24,955 nt of DNA from Chloroflexia bacterium (GTDB lineage Bacteria; Chloroflexota; Chloroflexia; Thermomicrobiales; JALYUS01), in the NCBI GenBank assembly GCA_025924435.1, contig JAICIL010000018.1, forward strand, positions 1-24,955, read 5' to 3'. The notes below the pieces were generated by a model. That model was not told where the DNA came from. It did no database searches and saw only the letters and a program-made list of their open reading frames with translations. Below are positions 8,669 to 15,541 of this stretch, in pieces. Position 1 is the first letter of the stretch; every line of letters starts with the position of its first letter. The translations under genes were made by a program, and so were the position numbers.

Positions 8669-8704
8669 CGTGTGCTCCTTCTGCCACCTCGCCGCCCGCA
8701 ACTG

Positions 8705-8745
8705 TTAGTACTTCTAATGATAAGACCTTCGATCTATTCCATCAA
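8705..8745 (-). promoter_or_regulatory. Promoter and possible operator of the MFS exporter
   Basis: On the minus strand TTGATG (complement of 8740-8745), a 17-nt spacer and TATCAT (complement of 8717-8722) form a good housekeeping promoter. An inverted repeat TTAG-5-CTAA (8705-8717) covers the expected start site near 8710. Such a site suits a MarR/TetR-type repressor of an exporter, but no such regulator gene is adjacent. Confidence 0.5.
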
Positions 8746-8805
8746 GCGGTGTATGATGCGCTGTCACGGCACCAATGGCATGATGTGTGGGTACGGGCGA
8801 TGCGT

Positions 8806-8835
8806 GCACCGCCCTGATTTTCCGGAAGGCGGTGC
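8806..8835 (+). other. Stem-loop in the leader of the cupin gene
   Basis: GCACCGCC (8806-8813) pairs with GGCGGTGC (8828-8835) across a 14-nt loop. A second short stem, AGCCGT with ACGGCT, lies near 8909-8926. If transcription starts near 8764 (weak TATGAT at 8752-8757), the leader would be ~190 nt and structured. No known riboswitch class is recognised. Confidence 0.35.
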
Positions 8836-8957
8836 CGGTGGCAATCCGGGGAGGGCGGTTCATCCTGCCCAAAGGGCACCCGCGCCCGTACGAAAGCCTG
8901 CGAATCGAGCCGTCATGGCACGGCTGTCGTGAAAAACGCTACGAAGGAGAATGCGCG

Positions 8958-9371
8958 ATGACATCACCGGCGACAGACCGCGTTCGCGTCATTCAACCCG
9001 GCCGGACCTATGTCGGCAAGCAGGGGTTCGCGTACGGCGCCGGCGTCTCCGCCGAGACGGCCGGCGCCGAGCATCTCTGCATGAACGTCCTGCCGATGCC
9101 GGCGGGCGCGCGGGCGAAGGTGCATTACCATCGCGGCATCGAGACGATCGCGTACCTGCTCGATGGTGAGTGCGCCGTCTATTACGGTGAGAACGTCGAG
9201 CATCGGGCGAACGTGCGCGCCGGTGATCAGATGTATCTCCCGGCGGACGTGCCGCACGCCCCGTGCAACGAGAGCGGCGCGCCCTGCACCTGGCTCGTCG
9301 TGCACTCCTCCGGCAGCGATCAGGACGGCATCGTCCTCCTGCCGGAACTGGACGCGCGTCTCGGCGGATAG
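8958..9371 (+). CDS. Single-domain cupin protein
   Basis: A 137-residue cytoplasmic cupin (Cupin_2). Motif 1 runs G50-x5-H56-x-H58-x3-E62-x7-G70 (HYHRGIETIAYLLDG) and motif 2 runs G89-x5-P95-x4-H100-x3-N104 (GDQMYLPADVPHAPCN). All four usual metal ligands (H56, H58, E62, H100) are present, so it should bind a divalent metal and could be an enzyme (isomerase or dioxygenase) or a small-molecule sensor. The start at 8958 follows AAGGAG by about 9 nt; an in-frame extension back to 8787 lacks a Shine-Dalgarno and has no cupin character. It ends only 10 nt from the converging hydrolase stop. Substrate is unknown. Confidence 0.88.
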   Translation: MTSPATDRVRVIQPGRTYVGKQGFAYGAGVSAETAGAEHLCMNVLPMPAGARAKVHYHRGIETIAYLLDGECAVYYGENVEHRANVRAGDQMYLPADVPHAPCNESGAPCTWLVVHSSGSDQDGIVLLPELDARLGG

Positions 9372-9381
9372 AAGCATTTAT

Positions 9382-10734
9382 TCATCCCACCGTGCGGGCG
9401 AAGAAGGCGACGGTGGCGTTGTAGAGGTCCTGCGTGTCGGCGTCGCTGGCGTCGGCGAAATAATGCTCCATGTTCGGGTAGTAGTGCGTCTCCGCCGCAT
9501 TGCCGTGGGCCGCGAGGAGGGCGGCGAAATCGGTCGTCTGATGGGTCGGCACGATGCGATCCTTCGCGCCGTGGGCGAGGAGCAGCGGCGGCAGGCCGTC
9601 CGGGTGGAAAGCGGCGGAGTAGCGCACATACTGTTCCGGGCGGTGATCCGGCGTGCCGAGGGCCATGAGGGCGCTGTCAATGTCGCCCACCTCCGGCGGC
9701 AGGTCGAGCGCGCCGCGCTCCCAGTCGAGGCGGTAGGCGAAGAGGTCCGCGATGCCGCCCAGGACGACCGCGCCGCGCACGCCGCCCTCGCGTTCCAGCC
9801 AGCGGTAGACGTGGAGCGATGTGAACGAGCCGCCGAGGATGCCGAGCCGGGTCATGTCCGCGCGCGGGCTGATCCGTCCGGCGCGGGCCAGCGCGACGAA
9901 GGCGGCGGTGTCGTCCATGTCCGCCTCCAGATCGAGGCCGCGCGTCGGGAAAATCGCCAGCACGACGTACCCCCGCGCGGCGAGCGGCACCGAGACGCGA
10001 TCCCACGAGGCGGGCGTGCCAGGATAGATGGCGAGCAGCACCGGGAGCGGCCCGCTCCCCGCCATCGGCTCGTAGACCGCGAGATCGGCGAGCAATTTCC
10101 CGCCGCGCGTGAAGGCGACCGTCCGCGCGCGGCTCTCGACGGCGGTGGGCAGGTCGCTCTGGCGCGTCTCGACCGGCCCGAGCGCGAGATCGGCGGGCAG
10201 CGCCGCCGGTTTCGCCGCCGCCCGCTGGAGGACGAAGCGGACATCCCGCGCCGTCTCGCCGCCATGGACATGGACCGCCGCGACGCGCCAGGCGAGGAGT
10301 TGATGCCGCCGGTTCGCGGGGAAGGCGTCCGCGTAACCGCTCTTCGCGGCCATCGGCGTGTAGAGACCGGCGGGAACACCGGCGAGCGTGTACGCGCCGT
10401 CCGCGTCCGTCGTCGCCCGATAGACCGTGCCGTCCGCCGCGCTGACGAGCACCGCCGCCCCCGCGATGGGCGTGCCGTCGCCCTCCGCCACGCGCCCGGC
10501 GATTGCGCCGTGGCCGCGCGCGGTCGGATGCGGCAGCCGCGTGTCTCCGTAGTGTTGCGCGCTGTAGAGCAGCAAATTGCGCGGCGCGATCAGCGGACCG
10601 ATCTCCGCGCTGCCGATCAACACCAATGTCAGGACGATGACGAGCGCCGCTCGGCGGAAGTGCCGAGTGCTCCGGGCGCCCCTTGGGCGGGATGCATGCT
10701 GAGGTATCGCCCGCAGGCTGTCGGCATCGCTCAT
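9382..10734 (-). CDS. Membrane-anchored alpha/beta hydrolase with carboxypeptidase regulatory-like domain
   Basis: A 450-residue protein. Residues about 29-47 are a signal anchor (AALVIVLTLVLIGSAEIG), so the rest is outside the cell. Residues about 75-170 form a carboxypeptidase-regulatory-like beta-sandwich (GAIAGRVAEGDGTPIAGA, then DGAYTLAGVPAGLY). The catalytic domain (about 205-450) has the nucleophile elbow LGGSFTS with S303, an acid D392 in AHGAKDRIVP, and H424 in NMEHYF, the layout of prolyl oligopeptidase/dienelactone hydrolase-type enzymes. An esterase or peptidase acting at the surface is likely; the substrate is not evident. The ribosome binding site is weak (GAGTG before 10734). 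It diverges from the 44-aa membrane protein gene. Confidence 0.85.
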   Translation of the reverse strand: MSDADSLRAIPQHASRPRGARSTRHFRRAALVIVLTLVLIGSAEIGPLIAPRNLLLYSAQHYGDTRLPHPTARGHGAIAGRVAEGDGTPIAGAAVLVSAADGTVYRATTDADGAYTLAGVPAGLYTPMAAKSGYADAFPANRRHQLLAWRVAAVHVHGGETARDVRFVLQRAAAKPAALPADLALGPVETRQSDLPTAVESRARTVAFTRGGKLLADLAVYEPMAGSGPLPVLLAIYPGTPASWDRVSVPLAARGYVVLAIFPTRGLDLEADMDDTAAFVALARAGRISPRADMTRLGILGGSFTSLHVYRWLEREGGVRGAVVLGGIADLFAYRLDWERGALDLPPEVGDIDSALMALGTPDHRPEQYVRYSAAFHPDGLPPLLLAHGAKDRIVPTHQTTDFAALLAAHGNAAETHYYPNMEHYFADASDADTQDLYNATVAFFARTVG

Positions 10735-10764
10735 AGTGGATCACTCTACCGCAAATAGATGATG

Positions 10765-10836
10765 CCGAGCGCGTGGCGCTCGCTGTTCATGCACGGTTGC
10801 GGATGCCTATTCAGCACCGAGCACGCAGCGCTCGGT
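10765..10836. repeat. Two matching palindromic 18-mers, 52 nt apart
   Basis: CCGAGCGCGTGGCGCTCG (10765-10782) and CCGAGCACGCAGCGCTCG (10817-10834) agree at 15 of 18 positions, and each is itself an inverted repeat (7-bp arms). Their start-to-start distance is 52 bp, close to five helical turns. They lie between the divergent hydrolase and 44-aa protein genes and suggest paired operators. Confidence 0.6.
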
Positions 10837-10852
10837 ATTCCGTATTTTCCGT

Positions 10853-10880
10853 GGAATCGTTCTTGCATTGCACACGTCGT
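10853..10880 (+). promoter_or_regulatory. ECF-sigma-like promoter of the 44-aa membrane protein
   Basis: GGAAT (10853-10857) and CGTCGT (10875-10880) are separated by 17 nt, resembling the GGAAC / CGTC layout of extracytoplasmic-function sigma factors. Transcription would start near 10885, about 32 nt before the start codon. No sigma-70 pair fits this stretch. One mismatch in the -35 and no sigma gene nearby keep this tentative. Confidence 0.35.
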
Positions 10881-10916
10881 ATTGATGGGAAGGGCATATT
10901 GAGAGGAGTGACAATC

Positions 10917-11051
10917 ATGGCAACACGGCCGATGATGAATACCCAACGGACGATCACTACTCGCGCGGACGTAATCGTTGTGTCGGCGCTGCTCGGCGTC
11001 GCGATGCTGCTAATTGTTTTGGCGCAGGCATTGGGATTCACTCTCCTCTAA
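10917..11051 (+). CDS. 44-residue single-span membrane protein
   Basis: ATG 10917 is preceded by GAGAGGAG about 9 nt upstream. A polar, arginine/threonine-rich N-terminus (about 20 residues) is followed by one long hydrophobic helix (VIVVSALLGVAMLLIVLAQ) and a short tail GFTLL. It is followed by a hairpin terminator, so it is its own transcription unit. The strong ribosome binding site, the terminator and the upstream palindromes all support a real gene. Function is unknown; small single-span proteins are often subunits or regulators of larger membrane complexes, but nothing here names a partner. Confidence 0.7.
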   Translation: MATRPMMNTQRTITTRADVIVVSALLGVAMLLIVLAQALGFTLL

Positions 11052-11084
11052 CCGACAGATTCCGGCACGCTCCACGACACGGAC

Positions 11085-11113
11085 GGCGCATCCTACCGGT
11101 GGATGCGCCTTTC
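11085..11113 (+). terminator. Intrinsic terminator of the 44-aa gene
   Basis: GGCGCATCC (11085-11093) pairs with GGATGCGCC (11101-11109) around a 7-nt loop and is followed by TTTCT. A second, smaller stem GCCC/GGGC with TTTT follows at 11117-11135. Confidence 0.75.
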
Positions 11114-11132
11114 TGTGCCCGACAGAAGGGCT

Positions 11133-11160
11133 TTTACATCACCGCAATAATTGATACGAT
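11133..11160 (+). promoter_or_regulatory. Promoter of the polysaccharide deacetylase gene
   Basis: TTTACA (11133-11138, 5 of 6 to consensus), a 16-nt spacer and TACGAT (11155-11160). Predicted start near 11167, leader about 65 nt. Confidence 0.5.
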
Positions 11161-11231
11161 ACCATTCCGTTCCATACGGTGGCACGAGTGCGAGGTACGC
11201 GCGTGGGGCGCGCAAGGAAAAGGGGAAGCAG

Positions 11232-12521
11232 ATGGGTTCGCCACGCCGTGGGGCATGGTGGGTGGTCGGTGTTGTCGTGCTCGGTCTCGTTTCGCCAATC
11301 ATTCCCGTTCAGGCCGATGCGCTGGCGACTCCGGTCGGCTACAGCGACGCGGGCGGCCACAATATCCGCGAGCCGTTCCTCTCGTACTGGTACGCGCACG
11401 GCGGCGAGGACGTGATCGGCCCGCCGATCACCGAGGCGTTCCCGGAGGACGGCGCAACCGTCCAGTATTTCCAGAACGTCCGCCTCGATCTCCGTGGCGA
11501 TGGGGCGGTGCAACCCGGCCCGCTCGGTCGGGAAGCGAGCGGCGGCCGGGCGGACGGCCCGTTCGCGCCGATTGCCGCCCTGCCGCCTGATAGCCCGGAC
11601 CGGCGCGGCTTTGTGGAATCGAAGCACACGATCGCCTATGCACTCCGCCGCTTCTGGGAGGCGCACGATGGCGCGTCGCTCCTGGGCCTGCCGATCTCCG
11701 AAGAGTTCGGCGTGCCGGGGATGACCGTGCAGTTCTTCGAGCGGGGCGAACTGGCGTGGCGGCCCGACCGCGCGAGCAAGGCGGACGACGTCGCGCTGCT
11801 GCCGCTCGGTCGCGGCGGCTTCGATGCCCGCAATTATCCGGCGGAGTGGCTGGGCCGCGCGGCCTCGCAGGCGACGCCCCCCGTCGCGTTCCGTGTGCCG
11901 GTCGTCATGTATCACCACATCGGCCCCGCCTCGTGCTACTTCACGACGCTCGCCGATTTCACGGCGCAGATGGACTGGCTGCAGCGGAACGGCTACCACC
12001 CCGTGACGATCGCCCAACTCTCCGAGGCGATGTTCGGCGGTCGCACGCTCCCCGACAAGCCAATCGCCATCACCTTCGACGACGGCAACGCCGATCAGCG
12101 GCTCGCCTTCCCGGTCTTGCGCGATCGCGGCTTCGTGGCGACCTACTTTATCGTCTCCGCCGTCCACAATCTTTCCGATGACGACCTCGTCTCGCTCGTC
12201 CGCGGCGGCAACGACGTGGAGAGCCACACGGTGGACCATCCCTACCTGACGCGCATCGGCGACGGCGCGCTGGCGTTCGAGTTGCGGCAGAGCAAGGCGG
12301 ACCTCGAAGCCCGCATCGGCTGGCCGGTGCGCTTCGTCGCCTATCCGTACGGGGATTCCAACGGCCGCGTCTGGAATGCGGCATCCGGCATCTACCGGGG
12401 CGGCATCAACGCGACGGGCGGCAACAGTTGGGAACCGGGCAAGCGCTACGCCGAGCCGCGCATCGAGATCGGCGGCACCATCGGCCTCGGCGGCTTCATC
12501 GGCTTCGTGACGAGGCCGTAA
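11232..12521 (+). CDS. Secreted polysaccharide deacetylase with two LGFP-like repeats
   Basis: A 429-residue exported protein. Residues 1-30 are a signal peptide (SPRRGAWWVVGVVVLGLV, cleavage after ADA). Two LGFP-like repeats follow at about 48-90 (WYAHGGEDVIGPPITEAF, VQYFQNVRLDL) and 135-178 (FWEAHDGASLLGLPISEEF, VQFFERGELAW), of the sort that bind cell-wall polymers. The NodB domain (about 222-425) has TFDDG (281-285, with D283 the base and D284 a metal ligand), SHTVDHP (331-337, H332 and H336 metal ligands) and AYPYG (370-374). It should remove N-acetyl or other acyl groups from a surface polysaccharide or peptidoglycan. ATG 11232 has GGGGAAG upstream. A 25-bp inverted repeat follows the stop. 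Confidence 0.92.
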   Translation: MGSPRRGAWWVVGVVVLGLVSPIIPVQADALATPVGYSDAGGHNIREPFLSYWYAHGGEDVIGPPITEAFPEDGATVQYFQNVRLDLRGDGAVQPGPLGREASGGRADGPFAPIAALPPDSPDRRGFVESKHTIAYALRRFWEAHDGASLLGLPISEEFGVPGMTVQFFERGELAWRPDRASKADDVALLPLGRGGFDARNYPAEWLGRAASQATPPVAFRVPVVMYHHIGPASCYFTTLADFTAQMDWLQRNGYHPVTIAQLSEAMFGGRTLPDKPIAITFDDGNADQRLAFPVLRDRGFVATYFIVSAVHNLSDDDLVSLVRGGNDVESHTVDHPYLTRIGDGALAFELRQSKADLEARIGWPVRFVAYPYGDSNGRVWNAASGIYRGGINATGGNSWEPGKRYAEPRIEIGGTIGLGGFIGFVTRP

Positions 12522-12525
12522 CCAA

Positions 12526-12653
12526 GGACTGAGGACTGAGGACTGAGAAGGAGGAACGAGGCGAAAGTGACAAGAACAGCAGCCGAGCAATATCCTTCCT
12601 GATACCTGTACTTTCGACTTTCGGCACGCTTCTCAGTCCTCAGTCCTCAGTCC
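12526..12653. repeat. Heptamer-based 25-bp inverted repeat element
   Basis: Three copies of GGACTGA plus GAAG (12526-12550) are mirrored exactly at 12629-12653, with a 78-nt interior. CGAAAGT (12562-12568) and two ACTTTCG copies (12610-12623) give inner pairing. The right arm runs into the phosphorylase gene and supplies its last codons and TGA stop. It is comparable with heptameric short tandem repeats in cyanobacteria or with a MITE/REP-like element; it may also serve as a bidirectional terminator for two convergent genes. Confidence 0.75.
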
Positions 12654-13458
12654 TGAGCGAAGCGTTCGTTGCTGCGGCCACATCGAGGGCGATGCTCGCG
12701 GCGGCGCGGCTGCCGGTGAGGAACGCTTCGACGTGCCAGCCGGGGTTCCAGGGGTGGAAGAGTTCGTCGGAGATGGCAAAGACGGCCGCGAGGCGCACGC
12801 CGCGCACCTGCGCGACGGCGAGCAGCGCGGACAGTTCCATCTCGACCGCCAGGATGCCCGCCGCGCCGTATTGCCGCACCTTCCAGCCCATCTCGCGGAA
12901 GATCGCGTCCGTCGTCCAGACGCGCCCGACGCCCGGTGCGATGCCGCGCGCCTCCGCCGCCGCGACGAGCGCTTCGGTCAGTTCGGCGTCGGGCACCGGC
13001 TCGGCATCCGGCGGCAGATAGTGGTACGATGTGCCTTCCTCGCGCAGCGCGCCCGTCGGGATGACGATGCCGCCAATCGGCACATCCGGGGTCAGGCTCC
13101 CCGCGATCCCCGCGACGATGAAGGTCCGCGCGCCGGATTCGATCAATAGTTCAAACCCGCTCGCCGCCATCGGCGCGCCGATCGGCAATCGCTGGATGGA
13201 AATGGGCGCGCCGCCGAGTGTGCCGTTCCAGAAGGGCGCGACGGCCTGCGTCGAAAAACCCTCGCCGGTCGGTCGTGCGTGCGTCTCGTGGACGAGATGA
13301 TCGGCGATATGCGTCTGGAAGGTGAGCAGCACCGTGGGATGGACGATGTTCCGCTCCGCCGTCCTGCCCAGCCGCTGGAGACGATAGGCCAAGAACGCAC
13401 CCGGCGTCAGATGCGCCTCGTCCGTCTCCCCCTCCGGCACCGTGGACCAATCGCGCAT
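12640..13458 (-). CDS. Nucleoside phosphorylase (PNP/UDP family)
   Basis: A 272-residue cytoplasmic enzyme of nucleoside salvage that splits a purine nucleoside or uridine with phosphate. Family marks are LPIGAPMAASGFELLIESGA (91-110), the VAGIAGSLTPDVPIGG glycine-rich turn (115-130), REEGTSYHY (139-147), VWTTDAIFRE (180-189), the ribose-binding VEMELSA (205-211) and the acid D231 in ISDE. The specificity (uridine against purine) is not clear. GGGAGG about 8 nt upstream supports the start at 13458 rather than the weaker 13500. The final residues ASLRTED and stop are within the inverted repeat element, so the C-terminus may have been remodelled by its insertion. Confidence 0.88.
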   Translation of the reverse strand: MRDWSTVPEGETDEAHLTPGAFLAYRLQRLGRTAERNIVHPTVLLTFQTHIADHLVHETHARPTGEGFSTQAVAPFWNGTLGGAPISIQRLPIGAPMAASGFELLIESGARTFIVAGIAGSLTPDVPIGGIVIPTGALREEGTSYHYLPPDAEPVPDAELTEALVAAAEARGIAPGVGRVWTTDAIFREMGWKVRQYGAAGILAVEMELSALLAVAQVRGVRLAAVFAISDELFHPWNPGWHVEAFLTGSRAAASIALDVAAATNASLRTED

Positions 13459-13500
13459 CACTCCGCCTCCCGACGATAGCGGCATCGCCGCGTCCGCCAT

Positions 13501-13509
13501 AGCGTAGCA
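13501..13509 (-). promoter_or_regulatory. Extended -10 of the nucleoside phosphorylase gene
   Basis: TGCTACGCT on the minus strand, with no convincing -35. Predicted start near 13494, about 36 nt before the start codon. Confidence 0.4.
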
Positions 13510-13566
13510 TGATTCCCGGCGGGTCGCGGGCGCTTCATTCGCGATACCGGACGCGCACGAGAACTG

Positions 13567-13595
13567 TTGTTTCGCCAGATTTTCCTTGCTATAAA
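13567..13595 (+). promoter_or_regulatory. Promoter of the first CSLREA protein gene
   Basis: TTGTTT (13567-13572), a 17-nt spacer and TATAAA (13590-13595) preceded by TGC, so both a -35 and an extended -10 are present. Leader about 36 nt. Confidence 0.65.
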
Positions 13596-13637
13596 GAATG
13601 CGATGATCGGGTCCGGCGGATGGAGAGGGGAAAATTC

Positions 13638-15497
13638 ATGGTTTCAGGCATCGCGCGTCGGCGTGGCGGTCGTGTGCTCTGCGCGGTAACGCTTCTGCTT
13701 CTTATCGCGCCGGGGATCGTGCACACGACCGGTGTACACGCGGCATCGTTCGCCGTCGCGGTGACGACGACCGCGGACACCACGGACACCTGCGCCACGA
13801 CGGGCGTCGCGCCCTGTTCGCTGCGGGACGCTGTCCGCTATGCCACCGCCGAACTCGCCACTGGCCCCGTCGTTATCTCGGTGCCGGCGGGCAACTATCA
13901 ACAGAACGGGTGGAACCAATGCACGGCCCCGCCAACGGGCACGGGGCCGTTTGTCATCGCACGCGGCGCTACCGGGGTGGTCAATCCCGTCTATGTCGTT
14001 GGGGCGGGCACGGGCGTCACGATCATCCACGGTGCCGGTGTCGGCAATACCCATTACTCCGTCTTCGAGAATGGGAGCGCGGACGTCACGATGACGAATC
14101 TGACGATCACCGACGGCAGTGCGGACAATTGCAGCCCGGCATCCGGCGGCGCCATCCGGGACAATCAGGGGAATCTCACCCTCGCGAACGTCGTAATCAC
14201 CGGGAATACCGCCAGCCATGGCGGGGGGCTGGCGATCTCCGGTGCGGCGACCATCCTCAACACCCAGATCACGAACAATCGCGCGTGCGATGGCGGCGGC
14301 ATCGTCATCTCCGGCGGCGATTTCACGGTGGCCAACACGCTGATCGCCGGGAACCATCAGGGTGCCGCTGCGGGCGACCCGCCGGGGTTCTGCCTTGGGT
14401 CGGCCGGGGGCGGGGGCGGCGGTATGGCGATCGGGCTTGGCACGCTGCAACTCAGGGGAAGTACGATCGAGAACAACAGCAGCGTGTACGCCAATGCCCG
14501 CATCAATGAGCATTCACCGGGTGGCATCGGCGTCTCGGACGACACGCTGACGATCACAAACAGCACGATCACGGGGAACACCAGCGGGGACGGCGCCGGG
14601 GGCATTGATGGGCACGGGACAATGACGGTGGAAAATAGCACCATCACCGGAAATACGGGGCTCGCGGGCTTCCCGCAAGCGATCAATCGCACGACGGGCA
14701 CGGCGAGTACAATGACCGTCGCACGGACGATCATCCAAGGGGGTGGCCCGCTCTGTAGCGGCGTGACGGCGTCCGGCGGGTACAACATCGCCAGCGACGC
14801 GACATGCTCCCTCACCCAACCGACCGATCACCCGTCGCTGGACCCGCAACTCGGGGCATTCGGAGATCACGGTGGTCCGACGCCGACCTACGCGCTCGGC
14901 GTCGGTAGCCCGGCTCTCGATGCGATTCCGGCGGGCAGTTGCCCGACCAACACGGATCAGCGCGGCGTTTTCCGTCCCCAGGGCGGGGTGTGCGATATCG
15001 GCTCCTTCGAGTCGGGCGGGACGCCGCCGACGCTCACCGCGCTCAGCCCGCCATCGGGCGGCACGGCGGGCGGCTCGAAGGTCACATTGATCGGCACGGG
15101 ATATGCGCCCGGCGCGACCGCGACCTTCGGCACGACGACCGCCCCGTCCATGACCTATGTGGACGGGACGACGATCCGGGCCGTCGCCCCGCCGGGCAAT
15201 TTCGGGTTCGCCGATGTCACCGTCACGATCCCCGGTGTCGGCGTCGCGCTGCTGCCGCGGGATTATTTCTACGGCACGGTCAACCCGCTCCCGGCGCCGC
15301 CGCGACCGAGCGCACCGGTATCGTCCACTACGCCGCCGCCGGCCCCACTCCCCCGGCCGGAGCCGACGATGGTGGCGACGCCGAATCCCTCGCCGTCCTC
15401 CCGTGCGCGCAACGGTGGCGGCGCGGGCATCACTCCAGCCGATGCGCCGACTGGCACGCCGGTCATCATGCCAGCGCCGCTGCCGCCGCGGCGGTAG
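13638..15497 (+). CDS. Secreted CSLREA / choice-of-anchor-Q beta-helix protein with TIG domain
   Basis: A 619-residue exported protein. Signal peptide about 1-35 (VLCAVTLLLLIAPGIV, cleavage VHA|AS). The CSLREA-like start APCSLRDAVRYA lies at 58-69. Residues about 70-380 form a right-handed beta-helix with repeated (L/M)T(I/L)xNSTITGNT and GGGxxISGG units. The choice-of-anchor-Q segment (about 382-457) has LGAFGDHGGPTPTYAL, SPALDA, DQRGVFRPQGG and CDIGSFE. An IPT/TIG domain (about 458-545, LSPPSGGTAGGSKVTL) and a proline-rich tail (546-619) ending PAPLPPRR complete it. No catalytic residues are seen; a surface structural or binding role is inferred. ATG 13638 follows GAGAGGGG by about 7 nt. 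The gene converges with the aldolase, 44 nt away. Confidence 0.88.
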   Translation: MVSGIARRRGGRVLCAVTLLLLIAPGIVHTTGVHAASFAVAVTTTADTTDTCATTGVAPCSLRDAVRYATAELATGPVVISVPAGNYQQNGWNQCTAPPTGTGPFVIARGATGVVNPVYVVGAGTGVTIIHGAGVGNTHYSVFENGSADVTMTNLTITDGSADNCSPASGGAIRDNQGNLTLANVVITGNTASHGGGLAISGAATILNTQITNNRACDGGGIVISGGDFTVANTLIAGNHQGAAAGDPPGFCLGSAGGGGGGMAIGLGTLQLRGSTIENNSSVYANARINEHSPGGIGVSDDTLTITNSTITGNTSGDGAGGIDGHGTMTVENSTITGNTGLAGFPQAINRTTGTASTMTVARTIIQGGGPLCSGVTASGGYNIASDATCSLTQPTDHPSLDPQLGAFGDHGGPTPTYALGVGSPALDAIPAGSCPTNTDQRGVFRPQGGVCDIGSFESGGTPPTLTALSPPSGGTAGGSKVTLIGTGYAPGATATFGTTTAPSMTYVDGTTIRAVAPPGNFGFADVTVTIPGVGVALLPRDYFYGTVNPLPAPPRPSAPVSSTTPPPAPLPRPEPTMVATPNPSPSSRARNGGGAGITPADAPTGTPVIMPAPLPPRR

Positions 15498-15541
15498 CGG
15501 AGGCCAACGCACTCATCGCACGTCCGACGCCCCGTCGCGGC

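Noticed and set aside
8787..8957. N-terminal extension of the cupin to 8787
   Set aside because: No Shine-Dalgarno at 8787, whereas AAGGAG precedes 8958, and the extra residues do not fit the cupin family.
9163..10758. Long rightward open frame of 531 residues opposite the hydrolase
   Set aside because: Arginine/alanine-rich translation with no domain; it is the GC-bias shadow of the hydrolase, which has a catalytic triad and proper domains.
11139..12590. 483-residue leftward frame opposite the deacetylase
   Set aside because: Shadow of a gene with all NodB motifs; composition is arginine-rich without domains.
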